64,000 bases of DNA, taken from assembly GCA_946122785.1 (NCBI GenBank), contig CAMGYJ010000011.1:55230449-55294448 (forward strand). The letters run 5' to 3'. The notes below the pieces were generated by a model that worked only from the letters and a program-made list of their open reading frames with translations, did not search any database and had not been told where the DNA came from. Both the position numbers and the translations under genes were made by a program. Positions 62,201 to 64,000 of this stretch are shown in pieces. The stretch comes from Linum tenue. Lineage: Eukaryota > Streptophyta > Magnoliopsida > Malpighiales > Linaceae. Position 1 is the first letter of the stretch, and every line of letters begins with the position of its first letter.

Positions 62201-63776
62201 ACAATACAGTTAGGAACAGACTAAACAATCCTTTTCTAAGCAGGGGGGGGGAAAAAAAGCAAAAAAGTCTCACAAGGTTTCTAACAGTTAAGCTAGATAA
62301 GCATACTCGATTGGTAATATAATAAAAAAGTATGTTGAAAAACCTCTATAGTCTCACATCTAAAAGTAAAAATCTAACCAATGTCACATATACCTCAGCT
62401 CCTGGATCATTAGCAGGACATAATGCTGCTTCTGCTTCCTTTAAGAGGTCCATCTGAAAGCATGATATTGCAAACAAGTAGCGGGATTGAGCCATTTGTG
62501 TTCCTTCAAGCAACCAAGAAGAGAAACAAAGAGGAGATAACATGAATAGGCAATATATGTCAGCAAATCAAAGCCAAAGGGAAGGAGAAGGTTTAAGTGG
62601 ATTATGCATCACGAAATGCTCGTTAGAGTAGTAAGTAGTAACTGGTCAAAAAGATGTAAGACATAAGGACTATCATCTGGTACCTTTAAGGATATGATAA
62701 GCAGAGTAGGCTTGATTATTTTGCAAATAGCACCGAGCTAACAACTCTAAATTTGTCTGCAGAGAAGACAAACAACCATCAAACAGTTCATTAAAACCTG
62801 GTGGTAGTGAAAGTGAAACGAACCAGGCGAGAGAAAGCACCAAGTATGCACGTTGGCTCGGAAAAATTTGTTTGTGCCAGCAGAACAGCCCGTCTTATCC
62901 CAACGACCAGCAGAAGCAAGAGATCATTAAATAGAACAAGTAGATAACCAACTAACTGAATAGAAACTGAGATAGGACATGGGTATCCTCATAAACCCAG
63001 CGCCAAAGAATAAAAAGACAATCCTTCTCTTTATAGATAGACTCTATCAGCTGGTAACAGTACAACCAAACAACGAACTGTTAACCAACAATTCAGCATA
63101 ATTCCCATTCAAATCAAACAGAAAACACTGAACAGTCTGAAGCTCCAAGCCAATACACATCAAATTGGAGGTTCTCCCACAAATCCCAGAAGCAAAAAGA
63201 ACAGAAACAAGATTCCCAGAAGTCAGCTGTTCACACTAATAGCTTGATTGTCTTAAAAAGCACATTCCACCTTGCAACAGTAACTGAACTAGGCATGCAA
63301 TGCAACTAACGTTATTGACAAAGAACTCGCTATTAGCCGCTACTACAACCTCGAGTGAGCAAACAATCCAAGCCCCAGAGCAAGAAGAAAAAACGCAATT
63401 CCGAAACACAACGGAAGCTATTCATCCAATACAAACCAGACCCTCTTATCAAAACTAGGGAATAAGTAGTAACCACGCTACAAATCCAATTTCATTAGTT
63501 AACACAAGCTCTCTTCCTACTCGAGGAAACAGAAAACGGCACTAAAGAAGAGTTCCCCTTCCCAATTTCTCCCCGGGCGAAGGCATCTCTGAGCGCCGAG
63601 CAGAGTGCGATCAAAGAACAAAGAAAAAAGGGAGAAATTGGGGAAGGGGGACAACCAAGATAAAGAAGTACCTCGGAAGGGAACTCGGCGCAGAGGCGTT
63701 CGCACATGAAAATGGCGTTTCGGGACATGAACTGGCGGAGACTGTTGTTCACACAGTCCATCAGTATCGCTTCCAT
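56201..63776 (-). CDS. CDC27B/HOBBIT: anaphase-promoting complex subunit 3, 16 exons
   Basis: Exons (minus strand): 63776-63672, 62756-62684, 62503-62394, 62042-61996, 61504-61407, 61283-60976, 60399-60247, 59751-59535, 59314-59088, 59007-58942, 58328-58209, 57902-57826, 57192-57073, 56973-56754, 56670-56389 and 56254-56201. All introns are gt..ag and the phases join to 758 residues, near the size of plant HOBBIT. The N-terminal region (exons 1-5) carries helical TPR-type repeats (Asn-Gly-Ala-Ala-Gly-His-Tyr-Leu-Leu-Gly-Leu-Ile-Tyr). Exons 6-9 form a Ser/Asn-rich linker. Exons 10-15 carry C-terminal TPRs (Asn-Ala-Trp-Tyr-Gly-Leu-Gly-Met-Ile-Tyr). The end is His-Val-Pro-Asp-Glu-Leu-Glu-Asp. 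Family role: TPR subunit of the APC/C ubiquitin ligase that binds coactivators; needed for cell cycle and root meristem. Confidence 0.95.
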
Positions 63777-63970
63777 GGCTGCTGCTGCTGTTTTCTTCGA
63801 TTAAAAAAAAAAACACACAGGAGAGGAGAGTGAGAAAAGCGGAAGAGAAGAGAAGTGGGTGAGACGGAACAGAGGGGTTTTCTTCCAGGTTCAAATTGGG
63901 CTCGCACGTGCCTAGCCGCTCTTTTCAAATACACCCTCACGTGACATCCCTCCTACCCAGTACTCACATG

Positions 63971-64000
63971 TAGGGATGGCAATGGGTCGGGTTGGGTTTG
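63971..64000. mobile_element. Left end of hAT-type miniature element E, cut by the window edge
   Basis: The last 30 bases read tagggatggcaatgggtcgg and continue gttgggtttg, matching the end of element C (45475). The eight preceding bases, ctcacatg (63963-63970), are the expected left target duplication. It lies about 195 bp upstream of the CDC27 ATG. Confidence 0.75.

Noticed and set aside
1..64000. CRISPR arrays, bacterial operons, rRNA or confident tRNA genes
   Set aside because: No regularly spaced direct repeats, Shine-Dalgarno-linked genes, rRNA-like tracts or complete cloverleaf sequences were seen; the sequence is plant nuclear DNA.

Overview
The window is nuclear DNA of a flowering plant, probably a eudicot. 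The genes carry many short exons with GT..AG introns. They encode plant-specific families (a plant golgin-84, the plant APC3/HOBBIT protein, DUF761 and 'protamine P1-like' proteins). The intergenic DNA is AT-rich and packed with plant-type transposons: L1 LINEs, PIF/Harbinger, Helitrons, hAT miniatures and a TRIM. I cannot name the species. No CRISPR array, operon, rRNA gene or convincing tRNA gene was seen.

Layout. 1-13.7 kb is a nested transposon block. A LINE relic (2448-3234) abuts a structurally complete PIF/Harbinger element (3235-8469; TSD taa) with three apparently intact genes. One base further lies a Helitron (8474-11284) that hosts a hAT miniature (9629-10171). A 5'-truncated L1 LINE follows (11498-13686). 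14.3-21.4 kb is a 21-exon minus-strand golgin candidate 1/golgin-84 gene (706 aa). 22.27-50.55 kb is a large inverted duplication with arms of about 10 kb (22266-32668 and 40587-50546) around a 7.9-kb spacer. Each arm carries one intact intronless DUF761 gene (31815-32495 + and 40770-41465 -), so the paralogues converge. The spacer holds a decayed LINE split by a 1.1-kb hAT element. 53.2-55.5 kb is a minus-strand, intron-free protamine-P1-like gene (766 aa). 56.2-63.8 kb is a 16-exon minus-strand CDC27B/HOBBIT (APC3) gene (758 aa). The window ends inside another hAT miniature.

How it fits together. The single-copy genes (golgin, P1-like, CDC27) are housekeeping or regulatory genes with unrelated jobs and show no functional clustering. 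The most unusual structure is the inverted duplication. Its arms are diverged over most of their length and carry arm-specific insertions: a Helitron, a hAT and a copia-type LTR on the left; a hAT, a long-TIR element and a TRIM array on the right. Yet the DUF761 genes, and especially a non-coding block of about 355 bp some 0.6-1 kb upstream of each, remain almost identical. This suggests selection or gene conversion on a regulatory element, and a locus that could make double-stranded RNA from convergent transcripts. Homology statements are by-eye alignments, not computed identities.
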